The notes: a model not told the origin generated them from the letters alone. DNA of 64,000 bases from Grifola frondosa (GCA_001683735.1 LUGG01000005.1:1426001-1490000); one strand, 5' to 3'; counted from the stretch's first letter, positions 50,060 through 63,270 are shown. Translations and numbers: made by a program.

Positions 50060-52018
50060 ATGCAATCTGTTAACGCTACCTACCCCTTGGGCACCACCAG
50101 AATTTGACTTATCTCATCCGCCAAGTGCTTCATGTTCAATCCAGCTCTCACCTGATAGTGATCCTGAGTCGAAGAGTAATTTCGCGCGGGTGGCAAAATG
50201 GTTAGTGAGCTGTCAGCACAGCAGATATCCATACTTTTTCTGACGCGGTGTATCGTGTTGTATCGTGTTCGACAGGTGTTCAGATGGTTCTGTTGCACTA
50301 GCTCAGTGCGAGAACAGATCATTTCAAATTTTACAAATGTGTGTTCCATCATTCGTCAAATCTACGTACATTTTGCTAAATTTGAAAGCATATGTTTGTC
50401 CAGACCAGAACAGCTGACATTACCTAGCAATGCGGCGTCCATTTTACCGCATAAGCGTATTTTCTCGCAGCCGTCTCCCGTTCTGGATTTTACGTGGTTT
50501 CCCTCAGCCACGCCTCGAGATCCAGCTTCCTTTTGTTTCGTTGCGTCAGTGCGCGAATGTCCTGTTAAATTACTAGATGCATCCGATGGAAGAGTAAGTT
50601 TTATCCGATTTGGTCGTAAGAACCTTCGTATCGCTAATCAAGACATTTCGTCTTTGCTTGGGTTTGTCATAGTTACGTGCGTCGTACAGAATTGTCGACC
50701 ATCGTGAACGTCAAGTCGCACCCCACAGTCTTGTGTTTAATACAGCAGCAAATAGGCATGTTGAACGGCGTTCTCACGATCGACCAAGAACAATGATACC
50801 AATTTTGGTTTTCTAGGTTATACTGCGGCTTCGAGGATGCTATCGAGGTATTTGATGTCCAATATCCTGGAGAGGGGACTCGCTTGCACACTACTCCGTC
50901 GAAGAAGAGCCGAGACGGTTTGAAAGGTGTGACTTGGGCTCACATTCCTGCTGGCACATCACTCTCACTTTCCCTCCGCCAGGGATCATCTCCGCTCTCG
51001 CTTTTTCCGCCGATGGTGCCTCGGGAATCTATGCGGCGGGCTCTCTGAGCCCCTCTTCGCCCTCCTCTTCCAACGTGGCTTTATTTTCCGAGTCCACAGG
51101 TGAAGTTCCGGTCATGTTCCTTGGAGCCGGCGGCCATACACGTGGAGCAAACTTTGGCGTTCGGGCCAGTGTTGCCCAAGTAGGTGTCATCGCAATCGTC
51201 TGCTACCGAAGACCTATTGACCATGCAAGCAGTTAATGTTCAATCCTATGCGGCCATATTTGTTATATGCATCTTTTAGAAGGATGGGTGATATTTACAG
51301 TTGGGATCTAAGAGGCGATGTGAGCTATCCCGCGGAAATTTTCAGCAAGGATATCAGCGAAAAGAGAACCGTTGCTCCACCAACAAACCAGAGATTAAGG
51401 TTTGACATTGATGCTGGAGGACGATGGCTTGGCGTTGGGGACCATGTGAGTTTGAGTTAGTCTTCGCTAGTCGCAACTTTGTCGTGTGCTAAATTTTGCT
51501 CATGCGTACGTCAACAGGGTGGCGGGATTTCCTTCTTTGATCTGGCAGCACATGCACCAGATTCTAGTCCTGAAAGGCACCGAGACACGGCCGCAGTATC
51601 GCGAAGCGAAGCGACATTGTTCTACCATGCCCATCGTGGTATGTGTTGTTCTGCGGTTTGATCGTCTTGCGACCCGTGGTCACCTCGTTTTTCTTGTTAC
51701 ACAGACGCAGTGGGATCGGTTGCATTTCATCCTGTACAAGCTACATTGTTGTCTATCTCGGGATCAAGGCATTTCGAACCTGAAGTCCCGGAACCCACAT
51801 CTTCCTCCGACAGTTCTTCTTCCGCTTCTAGCGACGAAAATGAAGACAGACTCTCGCGACATAATCGGAAACGGATATCTGTGAGAATGAATCGTCAGCG
51901 TTCTCAGCCATTCGCGACAGATGCTTCTATCAAGTTATGGAACTTCGAACGCGACAGTAATAATGCCAAAGATTCTGGAAAAGGTCGTGGGAAGACTGTT
52001 GTACAGTATTTACAATGA
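50060..52018 (+). CDS. WRAP53/TCAB1-like WD-repeat protein
   Basis: Homologous to telomerase Cajal-body protein 1 (WRAP53, fungal Swt21-like), a WD propeller that binds small nuclear or telomerase RNA. The early exon reads APPEFDLSHPPSASCS and SDPESKSNFARVAK, joined over an intron to WCSDGSVALAQCENRSFQIL (first blade). Strong family blocks follow: PVLDFTWFPSATPRDPASFCF, SVRECPVKLLDASDG, then YCGFEDAIEVFDVQYPGEGT, IISALAFSADGASGIYAAGS, MRPYLLYASFRRMGDIYSWD, RLRFDIDAGGRWLGVGD and VGSVAFHPVQATLLSISGSRHF. An acidic serine run and a basic tail end at 52018. About eight introns. The ATG at 50060 is a proposal, since it is not in frame with the first clear block without one frame correction. Convergent with the P450 gene 75 bases away. 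Confidence 0.83.
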
Positions 52019-52093
52019 AGATAACGAAATGCAGGCCTTGTACAACTGAAGACAGTACGTAGCAGAAGTGAAGATTGAGATGACCCTGCTCGA

Positions 52094-54271
52094 CTAGTTC
52101 TCATGAACAGAGGAGCGAATGAGACCCACGGCAGTCTCTGAGCGAGGTTTGAACGTGCACTTAAATGGTAGAGGATACCTAAAAAAATATTAGTACTATA
52201 TATATGCTACAATGGGTGCATGTACTCACGACACTAATCCACTGGTGTATCCTCCGCTGGGTTCGATCACCTTGCCATCATCGTCAATAGGTTTGGAAAG
52301 CTCGAAAGTGGCAAGAACAGAAGCAATAGCAATCCAAATTGAGGAAAACGCCATATATCTCCCAGGACAAATTCTCCTCCCGAAACCGAACGCAGCTTGC
52401 TCTGCTTCCTTCATCTCGGCGTTCAAGGAGCCGTCGGCATTCAAGAAGCGCTCTGGAATGAACTCCTCTGGATTAGGGTATTGGTTCTCGTCATGAAGGA
52501 TCGCCCTATATGAAGTTAGCCATAGTGATTCTGATTCGAAGAATTCGAACTTGCCAAGAATTACCAACGACGATCGAACCAGCTGGAAGATGATACTCGT
52601 TGTAGGTATCATCGACGGTCAGTCGATGGGGCACGGCTGTTAAGAATGTCATATCAACAGTTGTTCGTCGCTAACCAAAAGAGTTTCTCAAACAACCTAA
52701 CGGTGTGACAGGTCGCCATCTGGAAAGTTATTTGTTAACTTGCTTTACAAAAAGGAGAACAAACTGACCTGAGCAGTTCTTTCACCATAGCCGTGATATA
52801 AGAGAGTGACGGCTCGTCTGAGAAGTCTGGGAGACGCTCTTTCCCTACGGCGCGGTCCACCTCTGCTTGAGCTTTACGTTGGATTTCCGGGTACAACAGC
52901 ATTGCAAGGAAGAAGGACCCGATAGCCGACACAGACTGCGATGTTTCAGATCCTGCCGTATTGATCATATGAACAACTGACCGTGTCAGAACCGCCTAGG
53001 CCGATATGAATAGCTGTACGATCTGACGAAGGATATCAAACTCACCAGTGTAGGCTGCAGCTGCAACGCCGCTTATCACAGTTTCTCGATGGGCATTATT
53101 TTCGTCGTCATCCAACTCATTGAGGAGCGACAGTATCATGGATGGGGAAGCATTACCTTCAGACTGTTGGAAGATTGAGCGTGAGGAATCCAGATATGCA
53201 TGCTAGATGCTCACGATTGCGTTCTTCACAGCTTTGAACGGTACCTCGACCATCGCGGTCGTTGCCTTCCTCCATTCGGATGCTTGACGCTTAAACGAGG
53301 CGCCGGGGAACCAAGTAGGAATATACTTCACTGAACAACCTTGCATGTCAACACAGACACAAAATAAGAAGGCCTCAACATACAATATGGGATATAATCA
53401 ACAAGGTAGGAGCCAGCATTCCCAGCCATGGACATGGCGTGAAGTGCCGTCTCGGCAGTGGCGATGTAAGGATCGTCTTTTGGTTGCACGTCGATCCCAT
53501 AGGCTACACCCAATATTAATGAGCCAGCCATACTAGTACGACGGAATAAAATTGTGAGCTGATGGAGAGTCTAATAACTATATGTTCAAGAAATGTACGT
53601 ACTGACGAAGATGAGTCATGAAATCATCAGGAGTATCCAAGAGGCGATGTAAGAGTTCCTTGGCACCCTTCAGTTCTCTTGGTCGATAACGCAGGGCTGC
53701 GGTAGGATGAAAAAATTGATGAAATACTCTCCGACGCTCCCTCCATCCTTCGCCGTAGCCCATAAAAACGAAATGCCAATCACAGCCAACGCTGATAGAC
53801 AAATTTTAGTATTTGATTCAAAGAAGAATCAGAGGAGTTACACACAGCTCATTCAGCATTGGCATCCGAGACCTGGACGGTGACTTCGTAATCAGAAGAC
53901 ATGACGTAGTCCACTAAAAATACCTGTCAGAATACATAGACGACTTCCTTTCGAACAGTTCATGGGCAGCCTCCGCACTATTGACGACTATAACAGGGGT
54001 ACCAGCAAGATTCAGGTGGATAATATCAGACTCTAAGAATATTGTGAAACAACGACTTTATCCTCGATAGATGTGGATACATACGAAACTGCCGACTCCA
54101 GCGCTGGTAGGCAAGCCATTCGAATTGCTCGGGAACGTCGAATATATTGCCAAGGATTGGAATCCCCTTCGGACCCGGGGGTAAGGACGTCCTTCGGCGT
54201 TTGAATATGAAAGTTAAGATGACGGCGAAGATCAACAAGCTGGTGACGAGGTATTCTGAGAGTATACTCAT
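52094..54271 (-). CDS. Cytochrome P450 monooxygenase
   Basis: Membrane-anchored heme oxygenase. The ATG at 54271 gives MSILSEYLVTSLLIFAVILTF as signal anchor, then KRRRTSLPPGPKGIPILGNI, the proline hinge of microsomal P450s. Next are FVFMGYGEGWRERRRVFHQFF (helix C, WRERRR), the I-helix GGSDT built across a 46 nt intron (52934-52979 region), AMVKELLR (ExxR), ILHDENQYPNPEEFIPERFL and the heme loop FGFGRRICPG (52361-52390) with its Cys ligand. The last exon ends SETAVGLIRSSVHEN with stop at 52094. About ten short introns. Motifs fit the E-class group I P450s (OrdA-like) expanded in wood-decay fungi. The substrate is unknown, and no partner biosynthesis gene is adjacent. Confidence 0.93.
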
Positions 54272-54928
54272 GTTGGAGCAGAAGTAGGTCGGGATCCCCG
54301 TTTACTGGGAAGCGACCTCAGCGTATTTAAATCGTCAGGTTCGGCTGCCGGTCACCCAACACATGCTCGAATTCTTCATTCAAAGAGAACCACACCGCGG
54401 AAGCGTGGTCTATATGAGAAAAACTCGCGAGAAGCGATATCGAAATCAGATTAACGTCTCAGCCGCATCGAAAGGAAGTGTCTTCATTTAGTCATGGAGA
54501 TCCAACAATAAGGTCAAAAACCGGGACTCACAGAACTTATGTAAATTACATAGCGGTCTCTTGCCGTTCTATGAGATTGGCGTTCAAACTTTGCCTTAAC
54601 CGTCAGAAGCAATGATAGCGAGTGAGAAGAAACGCCACAAAGCTGCCACAAGGTTTGGTTCTGTTCCGGAAGTTGCTGCATTTCGAAAGGTGTCGTGACT
54701 GTGGACCGTTCGCTAAAGATACATCAGCCAGCCAAATCTCGGCAAAGAAGTCAATTCTAAGGCGGCACGTTGGCCCCGCATTAGAAAGGTTGCGATCGGA
54801 CAAATTGGAAAATAGTAGACATTTCACATGGTGGTAGTGAGAAATCCAATTTTATGAACTTTCGCTGTCGGTGGGTGCCGATAGGGCGGACACGGCCACC
54901 CATAATCGTGACGTCCAAGCAGTGAATA
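54272..54928. other. Intergenic region
   Basis: P450 promoter side and 3' flank of DIS3. No gene supported; a 71-codon forward frame at 54622-54837 has no recognised similarity. Confidence 0.45.
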
Positions 54929-57900
54929 TTACAACGCACGTGAATCAATAGGGCTTATCAACGACATTCTAACCCGTCCTCTCTGCGTATTTTTGTCCTT
55001 TTCCACCTCGATGTTCACGATCACCTTGTCGAAAACAGCGATTGCCGTGCTCGATCTCTCGCTTGACGGTATCGTGATAGTGTAGTTGTCGGCGTCAAAC
55101 TGAATCTCACGCTTGAACATCACAAGGCCTTCAATACCTAGTCTGGAAAGAATGCATATGTAAGACGAGCAGGGAAGAGGCCAACACGCTGGCGGACAAG
55201 ACCCACTTGGATACAAATACGCCGAGTCCGTTCCTGAACGTTCTGATCACGAAGGCCTCCTCTGTAACCGTCTTCTTTTCACCACGGGCCTTGAGGGCGA
55301 GACTAACATAGAACTCAATGCTCGCTCGGCTTGCCATCTGAGCCATTCGGTGACGGCGATTCACAACATCAAGCACCCTTTCAACATGAGATTTGGAATG
55401 CAACGTCGCATGCAGAGGGGAATAACCGACTGCAGCTGCTAGTTGGCGATGCGCTAGCACGTCTTTCAAAACAGTCATAGTCAGGAACATCAATGGTGGT
55501 CACAGGCTATGAGGCGGCGTACCGGCGTAGCGCCTGATAGGGCTTGTGAAGTGCGTGTATATGGGACTGGCTAAACCGTAATGGCCAAATGTGTCTCGAG
55601 CTACGCTCCCAGAACAGAAGTACTCCGCGGAAAGCATGCAACGTGTCGCCATGATACGGACAAGAGTATTGAACGCAGGCTCGTCGGGATCCTGCGAAAA
55701 AAGTGGTTAACATGCGCGGCAAACCTGCTGTGGAATTCGCTTACTACACATTTGTCAAGTGAAGCAGCCAGGGCACCGGAAGTCGATACATCAAGTGTCA
55801 TATCTTTGCGCTTCTTCAGAATATCTTGAAGCTTCTCGAAATTAGTGCGTGGGGAGGTAGATGCCGCCTGGCCCGGCCTGTAATCAGTAAAATCAGGCAG
55901 ACAGTGGGGTATGACATACCTCAGCACTGCAGTCTGCGGGAAAGTCTCTTCAATCTTCTTTGCCACGCTGATATTGGCGAGTAACATGAATTCCTCCACA
56001 AGACTGTTTGTCTCTCGTAATTCCTTCTGTTCTACATCTATTGGATCTGAAGATTCTGAGCTGTCAAGTTGAATTTTGACTTCTGGGGAGGCCAAATTCA
56101 AAGCTCCCGCAGCCATCCTGCCGGACTTCAGCTTGCGGGCGAGGGTATTGAGGAGCCTAATACTCTTCGTGAGGTCGTCATCTAGTTTCCTGCGACCAAA
56201 ATTCAGACCGTGCATCAAAGAGACAATGTCCGCTTCACTCACGGGTCGTCTTTTCGAATCTGAGCTTCCTCGTACGTAAAGGCAGATTTGGAGGCAATTA
56301 CCGACTTAGTAAAGCGTACATTGACTATCTCCGCCTCGGGAGTTAATTCCTACAACAGAGGAGGCGATAAGAAATATGAGGCGTCAATGGGGTGACCACT
56401 TACCCAAATAACTGAGAACGCCAGACGTTCAACATGAGGGCGGAGAGAGCAAAGATTGGTTCCGAGAAGAGCCGGTAACATGTCAATTCGCTTGTCCACG
56501 AGGTATACTGTAGTTCCCCGGGCAGCAGCCTCGCTGTCCATGGGGTGTCTGGATGAACAAAGTGGGATACGTCGGCAATATCTTCCGAACCGGTCCAATC
56601 AGACACCATACTGTAATCTTCCTACGAGAAATAACTTACGGACACCCGCTTCGATATTCCCATTAGGGAGAAGTCGCGCATGCAATGCATCATCGATATC
56701 TTGACAACCTGGGAAAAGGAGGTCAGACAGAGCAGAGACAAAAGGTTATTCCAATATACCGGGAGGATCGATGCTGCAAATGATCAGGTCTCTTAGGTCC
56801 TCCCTATCCCTCCACTCGGGGTTGGATTCGCTCCTGGGCGGAACCACCCATCTATCACCCTCCAGTGGCAAACAGTCCAGTATCGCTTTACCAAAGGGCC
56901 TATAGGGGACATCGAATTCGAGGAGTAAACTTTCTTGCTCTGCTTCTTTGCTTTCGACCTTCCCAAGCGCTCGGACAAAATGGCCTTCGGGATACCGTGA
57001 AGTGCTTTCCCATCTGTCGATAGTAACAAGGATCTTCTGACCAAGGAGAGTTGGTGCCTGCCGCGTGCGAAGGCGAATACGTGGCAGGAGCCGGGAAACG
57101 GGGGTAGCAAAGACTGTCTGCTGGGAAAGTGACGTCGCAATTGTCGATGTAAGCGAGGTGCTATCTATGTGACAAACATATCTAAAAATGGGGTGAGCTC
57201 AGGTTTTCCAAAACAAACGACAGCGCCGTACGATCTCCAATTCCGCTTAATGATACCGACAATACGACCAGTAGGCTGCTTTGCCGAGACCATCTGTTTT
57301 GCAGGATCCAATTGAATCGCTTTTTTCTCTGCTATCGCTTCTTCGTCCCCAATCTCCTCTTCGGAATCATCTGCATCGTCGTTCTTCAATGTAGCTGTAA
57401 TAAGGCATGAGGGGCCTACAGAAGGACAAATATAGTAAGACAACAAACCTTCCTGATCGAGAACTTCGTCTGCGGGAGCTTTCCAGTCTTTTTCCTCAAA
57501 TAGCTCAACAGCAACAATGTCTCCTTGCACCGCACGGTTCATATTCTCGCGCCCAATGAGCAATATTGGTTTGTCGAACGTTGATACTGGAACGCTGCCC
57601 TATGAGAGATATGAGAAGTACTGGAAGCACTCTATTGACATACGAACCTCCAGGTAATTGTATTGATTTGCATTGAAGTGCCCCTGATGCAGCTGACCAG
57701 ATTTTACGCCAGCAAGAAGAATTGACATGGGAAGATACTGAATCGAGTTGAGCGGAAAGTACTGCGGTATCACTGCGGCGATGAATATGCACCTCAGAAT
57801 ACAGGACTTGTCGAGCTTCAACAGCCTTTGTTGGCTCTATCTCTTCGGTACCCGCCGCTGCAAGCAGATCGAGAAGCTGGTTTGACTCTTTCATACCTTC

Positions 57901-58923
57901 AACGTATCGCCTGACTGTGTACACATTTGATAATAATCAATGTCACGAAGAGACGTAATAACATTAACGGTGTAAACTCGCCTGAAATACATGTAAGTCC
58001 TTCCTTGTCTGCTTTCTGACGATTGGCGACATCGTCCGTAAGCAAAACGATAGTCGGCAACGGGCGGTGGGCCTGGCCTCGGATAGGTGGACGAGCCAAA
58101 GAGACATGTGAATTATACCATGCAGTTGCCTTGCGAATACCTCAGACAACAGAGTGAGGATATAACGATTGTCATATGTCAATCTGTTCACCTCGGTCGT
58201 TTCGATCCATTGGGAGATTCACCTTCCTCTCGAACTATCGCCGTCTCTCTGTACATGCTCAGACCACTCCTCAACCCGGAGAAGTTCATGGTACTTACGA
58301 CCGATATTCGTTGTAGAACACCCAGATCTTCTTGTCGTCAGCTTTCACAAGCGTTTTTAGGCGATTGTAGAGCGGTAGAGATCGATGACGAACTTCTTCC
58401 ATTACGGTTTGCAGCAAAATTATCGGGGAATTAAATAAAGGTGATTCCATTAGATCCATCTAGACGAGGTAACAAAAGTGATTAATGACAGAGCAACCGG
58501 ATATGAATGGCTAGGATCGTGAGCAGCATGCGAGTAATGATCAAACGTGCCGTGGACAAACGTTGCAATACTAGCGAGCAAGAGACATGAACCAACCTGC
58601 GAAAGGAAGACATTTGTATCCGGTAGAAGAAAGTGTCCGCTCGAAAACACTTGATGGTCAAGAGATCCAGAGGACGGTAATATGGAGTCTCCAGAGACGC
58701 AAATACTGCAGCTGTGAATGCCGCAGCTGACGTCATCCCGTAGATATCTCTCGCGAAGGACTAAATGCATCGCAGTCTATACGTCAGTTTTAGTGGAACG
58801 AAGACTCTGAGACAAGATCTGCATACCTTTGATGACCTTGCCTCTAGCAGTTTTCTTGAAGAATTTCCGCTGCATAATCACTGCTTCTGTACGAGGACGC
58901 TTTCGTACGGTAATCTCAACCAT
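54929..58923 (-). CDS. DIS3: Exosome catalytic exoribonuclease DIS3/Rrp44
   Basis: 3'-5' exoribonuclease and PIN endonuclease of the nuclear and cytoplasmic RNA exosome. The ATG at 58923 reads [20 protein letters not shown], then [27 protein letters not shown] with paired Cys (CR3 region). The PIN acids appear in [13 protein letters not shown] and [18 protein letters not shown]. Cold-shock domains carry [20 protein letters not shown] and [22 protein letters not shown]. The RNB centre is [20 protein letters not shown] (near 56680-56760), followed by [32 protein letters not shown] and the [16 protein letters not shown] helices. The S1 end reads [20 protein letters not shown] and stops at 54929. 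About fifteen introns. All catalytic acids visible to me are present. It shares a 343-base divergent promoter with the F-box gene at 59267. Confidence 0.94.
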
Positions 58924-59266
58924 ATCTCAAAACGAGTCGGCTCCACTGCAAGACCTACGACTGATGTTTGTTTCCCGAAGACCGAGGAGTGTGAAGTGTG
59001 TATATGACTTGCGGAGACAACTGCCGAAAGGCGGAGGTTGTGGACTTTGTATATTCTAAGCTCAGATGCGGCGGAGTTTCGATATATTGTGGCAATTGTA
59101 GCTGCTTCCAAATTTCGAATTCAATCTGTGCGCGGTGTCTCTAACTCGAGCTGCAATTGTTCATGTCGAGAATCTGACTTTCTGCTTTTCACCGGCTTCC
59201 GAGGGCTTGATGATCAGATCTCCGAGGGAATTCTTTCAATAATAGTCTGGGCTGCTTGACTTGCTT
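58924..59266. promoter_or_regulatory. Shared divergent promoter of DIS3 and an F-box gene
   Basis: The starts of DIS3 (reverse, 58923) and the F-box gene (forward, 59267) are separated by 343 bases without coding signal, so both promoters must lie here unless they reach into the genes. No TATA box was obvious. Confidence 0.45.
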
Positions 59267-61280
59267 ATGGCTGAGAATGTGCATTCGTTGGAATGGATCG
59301 ATGATGATACTTTGATCCATATATTCCAGTTCCTGCCCGTTGACTCGATTTTGGCGGTGAGGCAGGTGCGTGGCTGCATCAGCAATGTCTTTTCTACGGC
59401 AAAGGAATGCCTGATGGAAATACCGCCGGGCCCTGACGTTTGGACCTCCCGGAACGTAATGCAGACCAAACTAACAGGTGTTGCCAAATTTGCCTTAGTT
59501 TCTATCTACTGTGTCTTCTTCGGCCGTGGCCTTTTCCAAGTTGCCACAGCATGGCGGACTAAATTGTGACCGACGCAGGCCAAAAGTGTCCGATTTTTCG
59601 CCCTAGTCCGCTACTTTTCCATCGGGCATTCTCTCTTCCTTCGATCGTCCTCTTTTTTTCTACTATCTGACGGTTGCATTACAGACATGTAAGCGGATAA
59701 TGGCTATCTCGAAACTCCGCGTTATATGGCACCGAGCATGTGTGGATCAGGTGCTTCAGGAGGGCTTTCCATTCCCCCGACGTCCGCTAGCGTCCATGGA
59801 TACTCCCGAGCTAGAATCGCATGTTCGCCATGCGCTCGCACTCGGAAAATTCTGGCTCTCCTCCGACCCTCGCCCTCGGAAAAAGATTGACTTTCAAGCT
59901 AGCTCAGGAACAGGCGTGTCAGACGTGCAATTTCTTCCCGGGCACGACAATAGATGGCTCGCAACCGTCTCCAAAGGCATATGGTCCATGATCTCGTGTT
60001 GGGATATTGGCTCCAGCAGCGATCAATCGGCAAATGTGCCTGCACGCAAAGTGGCGGATTGGTGTCCCAAGGGGGCAATATTTTCCGGCTTTGTTGTCAA
60101 TTCTGATCCTAATTCAGACGGAAATGTGGCAACTTCTGTGACCACAGGAGGAGGGTCTGTTTTATCTACTATATCTGTATGTTGCATATTTCACTGAAAC
60201 GACCTCCAGCGCTAGCAAGAGTATTGAGATCTTGTCAATATCTGGTCGGGATGGAGAACGGCCAACGTTCCACTCTATTTGTAACATTGCAACGACGTTC
60301 AGGCCGATCAATATGGAGGGAAATATCATCACTTTCAGTGACGATTCGTCTGATACCGTGGTCATGAATTGGAAAGCAAATACGATCGCTCTTTTGCGCA
60401 GTACGGAAGATTCCTCTGACCAACATTTCCAAGTTAGTAAATATATTTTCTTATAACGTTCGTTCATCCTGATTTTCCGCTTCCATAAGTACAACAGGTG
60501 TTTGCAGGTTGTATTTGCGTACAAAAGCATCTTAATCGTCAGGGCACGCTCTATCGAGCTCTTTCCGGAGCCCGAGCTGCGTTCTTCTGATGGACAGTTC
60601 GTGACACATCATCCTATCGCCTACCATTCCTTTGGTTGGGTAGACGGAGTCTCTGTCAGTCCTCAATTACACTGTTCCGCATCCGGTATTCCAGATCCAC
60701 ACGAAGCGCTGTCCATTCTTGTGCGGGCCGAGAGCGACAACCCGTGGTCATCAGACGTGCACAAATTGGAGCTCTACGTTCTGCACCCTAATTTCGAATA
60801 CGTGGATTCTGCGGCCGCTCCCGTGAGCGCAAATGCCTCCGACAACGACGCACAGACTCCCCAGAACACATCGCTGAGAACGTACAGATATCACCATACT
60901 TGTTCCCACCCGTTCACTCCACGCTATCGTCGCCTTCCGTCCGTGGCTTCCTACGGTGTACGGACATTATCCTCGGGCAGTATGGCACGGCTATCTGGAT
61001 TCAGCCAAGGCCGTCGAGGGGCCCAGACCTCACCTTCTTCGATGTGCATTCATCCGAGACACAAGCGCCAGAGAGAGCCTCATCAAGGGAATCGCTGGCC
61101 GCAGCTGTGTTCGCCGGGCCGTTGCAACGCAATCATGCCAAGTTAAACCTTGGTGCAAGGATGCTTTGGACGCAGACGGTTGATAACAGCCACTGGACTG
61201 CGCTCGACTACGATGAGGAAATTGGACGGATTGCATTGGGATCTAATCAAGGAGTAGTGACTGTTTTGGAACTTGCTTGA
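59267..61280 (+). CDS. F-box protein with WD-like C-terminal region
   Basis: The first exon encodes MAENVHSLEWIDDDTLIHIF QFLPVDSILAVRQ, an F-box, and ends at a GTGCGT donor. The second part reads KLRVIWHRACVDQVLQEGFPFPRR, DTPELESHVRHALALGKFWLSSDP and SDVQFLPGHDNRWLATVSKG with ISCWDI, a WD-like strand. FRPINMEGNIITFSDDSSDTVVMNWKANTIALLRS, QVVFAYKSILIVRARSIELFPEPE and the end HWTALDYDEEIGRIALGSNQGVVTVLEL (stop at 61280) continue a propeller-like fold. About five introns. This build (F-box, then WHRAC helix and degenerate propeller) is common in Agaricomycetes, where it is presumed to act in SCF complexes. One frame change lies near 60900. It is not closely related to the 6.7-11.1 kb pair, although the architecture is similar. 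Confidence 0.82.
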
Positions 61281-62247
61281 CATTGCGGTATGTCACGCAC
61301 CCTCATGAGCCTTCAGCGCGTATTGATGACTACCTACACAGAAGTTCATTTCCCGCTACACAATGTGATAGCGGGCTCCTGTAAATTCATGGTTCTCGGT
61401 AGCATGAGCGTTTGAGTTATAGGCCTCCATAGCAGTCCTCCTTCTAGCTTGTAATATCAATTGTATCACCAGCAATACACTGTATGATTGATGAATTCTT
61501 GAGTTTCGGAGTAAACTTGTCCTCTGTTTTGACTTTCTCATGAATGGTCCGTGCGTAGTTCCCACGCATGAAGGTATAAAGTGCTTGATGGCAAATTTTC
61601 TTTTTCGACGATTCTTCCACGATCATAAACGCCTCTGACGAGAACTCAGCAGCGAAATGAGCACGACGGTCGCAAGACATGTCGGCGTTGACATCGCTCG
61701 TTCGGCAAACCTCCTTGTTACATTCAAAGGGACGGGCTTGTTCAAACCTGATGGCGTCTTTTGTCGTTGGAAATCGTCCTGTACTCTTTTATTGCATTCC
61801 AGCTCTGTAATGTATTTCTATGCTTGTTTTGAATGTCATGAATGTGGTGAAAGCTTTTGCGCCATTCTGCTCTGTGACTCGGAAGATACCATACTCGAAA
61901 GTAACTCGAAAGTCATCTCCTGTGGATGGCTGTCTCTGTCAAAAGGTGTGCTGGAATATTTCAGCTTCGTTGCTGTGCTCCAAACCACGAGTGACTTCAT
62001 GTTGGTGTGGTGAGTACAATTCACCTCATGGGTTGATAAACGAGGAACAGCTCCAATCGCGTGCACACCTCTTCGTGTGTAATGGTCGAATGATGCGCAC
62101 ATGCGCCGGAGATGTATGCCGGTATTGTTGTTATTATGATGCCCTGTCACCGTTGCGCCAGCTGACCCATTTGAGAACTTCAGAACAACCGCATTTTTAG
62201 TATTGGCTCTTCTGGCTCCAGACGCACGTTCGATCTCGTAGCGTATA
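61281..62247. other. Region with short unassigned open frames
   Basis: Nearly 1 kb without a secure gene. A reverse frame from 61680 to 61444 (MSCDRRAHFAAEFSSEAFMI, 78 codons) and forward frames at 61657-62200 are open but unrecognised. They may be gene relics, as the rest of this end of the window is fragmentary. Confidence 0.35.
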
Positions 62248-62660
62248 TGAACCAAATGGAGATAGCTGGACTGTATCTGAGTGCGGAAGCCATGTTGACC
62301 AGCAGATGGAAATCTGTTTGGCCCCTCCTCCTGCAGCTTTCCCTGCCAAACGCCCTCATCGACATCGCTCGAGCTGGCAGTATATCCTCCGTTGAAGGCG
62401 TCTACAATTCTTCAAACACACCCACATACCTCCCGTGGAACACTTACAATTATTGCAATGCGCCGCACGTCAATCATGAACATTATTCTGAGCCTAGCAA
62501 CATTGCTGGTGCCAAATTGGTTTATCTCAATGTTGTAATTTATGGAGGTCTTTTGGTTACAGTTCACTTTTTGACAGGTGCCGGGATGCCGACGTGTGTT
62601 GCTCGCGTGCTTCATGACGAAGACCCCGAGGACTGCATTCGTAGATACGAACAGTACTGA
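62248..62660 (+). pseudogene. Truncated histidine acid phosphatase-like fragment
   Basis: From ATG 62248 the frame reads MNQMEIAGLYLSAEAMLTSR and, further on, WNTYNYCNAPHVNHEHYSEP and GAKLVYLNVVI. The block NTYNYCNAPHVN...AKLVYxNVVI is the segment that precedes the catalytic R-H-x-x-R-T-P in a group of fungal histidine acid phosphatases. Here the expected Arg-His motif does not follow: the frame turns into YGGLLVTVHFLTGAGMP and ends at 62660. I see no later domain. It therefore looks like an N-terminal remnant. The assignment rests on recalled family pattern, so moderate doubt remains. Confidence 0.45.
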
Positions 62661-62767
62661 CGTCGACCACGACTATGTACGGCGTCGGGAATAAAGCAGC
62701 AAGAAATAGTACAGACCTGTGTGCATAGCCCTCTCTGTCCCGTGCTGACGAACATGCCTCTCCCTAG

Positions 62768-63270
62768 TACGTCGAAGCGCTGACACGCGCGCACCCCGGC
62801 GCCGCTATCGTGGACATCGACAACGTGCGCAACGGGCTCCTCGTGGGTGTGGTCGTCCACCAGTTGCTCGCGCGGCGGGATCATCACCAAAACTTTGAAT
62901 TTTACTTTTTCACATCGCCGCAGTGTTCCACAACATCACCGTCATGCGCCTCCTGCTCTCTCTTCTGGCGCGACGCGAAGCATAGTGTGTGTAGAGCTGT
63001 ATTGGCGCAGGAACGTGGAAGGACAAATCCAGCTCCAGGCATGCCATGAGTAGGACTTGCGCGTGCAGCGCGAGTGCACCTGCATGTTCGGGCGCTGGGA
63101 TGGGCATCCGGCTGACGGGCTCCTCGTCATGTTCCTTCTAAGGCGCGCGGCGGACCGACGCAGAAAAAATATCAGTACGTGAGGGACTGCAGGCTGGGGT
63201 GCATGTGCGGCGGGTGCGCGGAGGGGTGGCTCGCGCCGTGCAAGCCTGAGGGAAAGTCGGGCACAAGTCG
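62768..63270 (+). pseudogene. Remnant of an HNH-like/orphan fungal family protein
   Basis: Forward strand reads YVEALTRAHPGAAIVDIDNV RNGLLVGVVVHQLL, which resembles the D-x-x-x-V-x-N-G-L-L...H segment of fungal HNH-type nuclease domains. Farther on, YWRRNVEGQIQLQACHE, LRVQRECTCMFGRWDGHPADGLLVMFLLRRAADRRRK and CMCGGCAEGWLAP appear in shifting frames with stops between. No continuous gene can be drawn. It is either a decayed gene or a gene broken by sequence errors. Confidence 0.35.

Noticed and set aside
52925..52985. P450 I-helix read as AGSETSQS
   Set aside because: That frame is intron sequence. Removing the 46-base intron gives GGSDT joined to SVSAIGSFFLAM, the canonical form.
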